NCBI GenBank assembly: GCA_964415525.1
Contig: CAYQAS010000104.1
Span: forward strand, 1 to 15,079
DNA from: CAZPUI01 sp964415525
GTDB lineage: Bacteria > Acidobacteriota > Holophagae > Holophagales > Holophagaceae
Direction: 5' to 3'
DNA length: 15,079 bases
Below are positions 14,578 through 15,079 of this stretch, piece after piece. The notes beneath the pieces were generated by a model. That model had not been told where the DNA came from, ran no database searches, and was given only the letters and a program-made list of their open reading frames with translations. Made by a program: the position numbers and the translations under genes. The stretch's first letter is position 1. Every line of letters starts with the position of its first letter.

Positions 14578-14984
14578 GAAAGGGCGGGCTGGTGCCGTTG
14601 GCCCAGGCGGGGCGTGGACTGGAAGCCAATGCCGAAGCCATCGCCCTGGAGCGCCTGCAGCGGGCTTGGCCCCTGGTGGTGGGCCACGTCCTGGCCCGCC
14701 AGACCCGTCTCCTGCGCGTGCGACGCGGCACCCTTCTCGTGGGCTGCTGGCACACAGAGCACATCCGCGAACTTCGCGCGGCGGCCCAGGGGGCATGGCC
14801 GGAGATCCAGCTGCGCATCCAGCACAGCTTCCGCCTGACCATGCACCGCATCGAGATCACCCCGTGCGATCCGCCGCCGCCACCGGAGCCGCCACCGCCT
14901 CCACGCTCGGAGGATCCGCTGGATGAACTCCTCCACCTCCTGCGCCAGCGCGGGAATCCGGGCTGGACGAAGCCCTCAAGCTGA
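14574..14984 (+). CDS. DUF721/DciA-like protein
   Basis: The first 95 or so residues fit the DUF721 domain, including LERLQRAWPLVVGHVLARQT (25-44) and the strand RRGTLLVGCWHTEHIREL (50-67). DciA, the studied member, binds the replicative helicase DnaB and helps load it in bacteria without DnaC. The 136-residue length is normal. After the domain come two groups of five prolines separated by Glu (residues 101-111), then an acidic and basic tail ending WTKPSS. The start codon overlaps the CoA-transferase stop by four bases (ATGA), so translation is coupled. Such tight coupling to metabolic genes says little about function. The family call rests on pattern recognition; the helicase-loading role is inferred. 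Confidence 0.8.
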   Translation: MRKGGLVPLAQAGRGLEANAEAIALERLQRAWPLVVGHVLARQTRLLRVRRGTLLVGCWHTEHIRELRAAAQGAWPEIQLRIQHSFRLTMHRIEITPCDPPPPPEPPPPPRSEDPLDELLHLLRQRGNPGWTKPSS

Positions 14985-14992
14985 GATACGAT
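14964..14992 (+). promoter_or_regulatory. Candidate housekeeping promoter for tRNA-Pro
   Basis: TGGACG (14964-14969) and TACGAT (14987-14992) match four of six bases each to TTGACA and TATAAT and are 17 bases apart. The start would fall near 15000, just before the tRNA at 15002. The -35 lies inside the end of the DUF721 gene. Without it the tRNA would have to be cut from read-through of the operon. Confidence 0.4.
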
Positions 14993-14999
14993 CGGATTC

Positions 15000-15079
<80 letters not shown>

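Overview
The window is GC-rich, densely packed bacterial chromosome with no sign of mobile elements, CRISPR or phage genes. The gene content is a folate/FAD-dependent tRNA methylase (TrmFO), a flagellar hook/ring cluster with periplasmic L- and P-rings, sigma-54-type promoters and SpoIVB-S55-like secreted proteins. This suggests a motile, diderm, non-gammaproteobacterial organism. An acidobacterium of the Holophaga/Geothrix type fits best, but that placement is inference from gene families, not from a marker gene.

Left part, + strand (1-2892): a 220-base non-coding leader with competing inverted repeats, then trmFO, then after 2 bases a membrane-anchored extracytoplasmic protein of unknown function. 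That gene overlaps the end of flgL by 13 bases tail to tail.

Centre, - strand (12557 down to 2880): an S55-like secreted protein, a secreted beta-propeller/Ig-like protein, then the flagellar genes flgH, flgI, flgJ, flgM, a small charged protein of unknown function, a short FlgN-like protein, flgK and flgL. The order follows assembly: L- and P-rings and rod-binding protein first, then the anti-sigma factor, then the presumed chaperone and its hook-filament junction clients. Two good sigma-54 (-24/-12) promoter matches lie in the only two sizeable gaps of the flagellar block, before flgH and before the FlgN-like gene. Both sit at exactly the same distance from the start codon. A sigma-28-like -10 element lies just before flgM, inside the end of flgJ. 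Together these suggest a three-step programme: sigma-54 for flgHIJ and for flgN-K-L, with a separate sigma-28 input for flgM. The flgH promoter is embedded in a 14-bp dyad ending 3 bases before the flgH start codon.

Right part, + strand (12681-15079): a YmdB-type metallophosphoesterase with all its metal ligands, a class III (CaiB/BaiF) CoA-transferase and a DUF721/DciA-like protein form a tight operon. A complete tRNA-Pro(CGG) gene with encoded CCA follows.

The least explained parts are the charged 104-residue protein inside the flagellar operon, the S55-like plus propeller pair upstream of flgH, the 438-residue protein after trmFO, the flgH dyad/promoter overlap and the trmFO leader.
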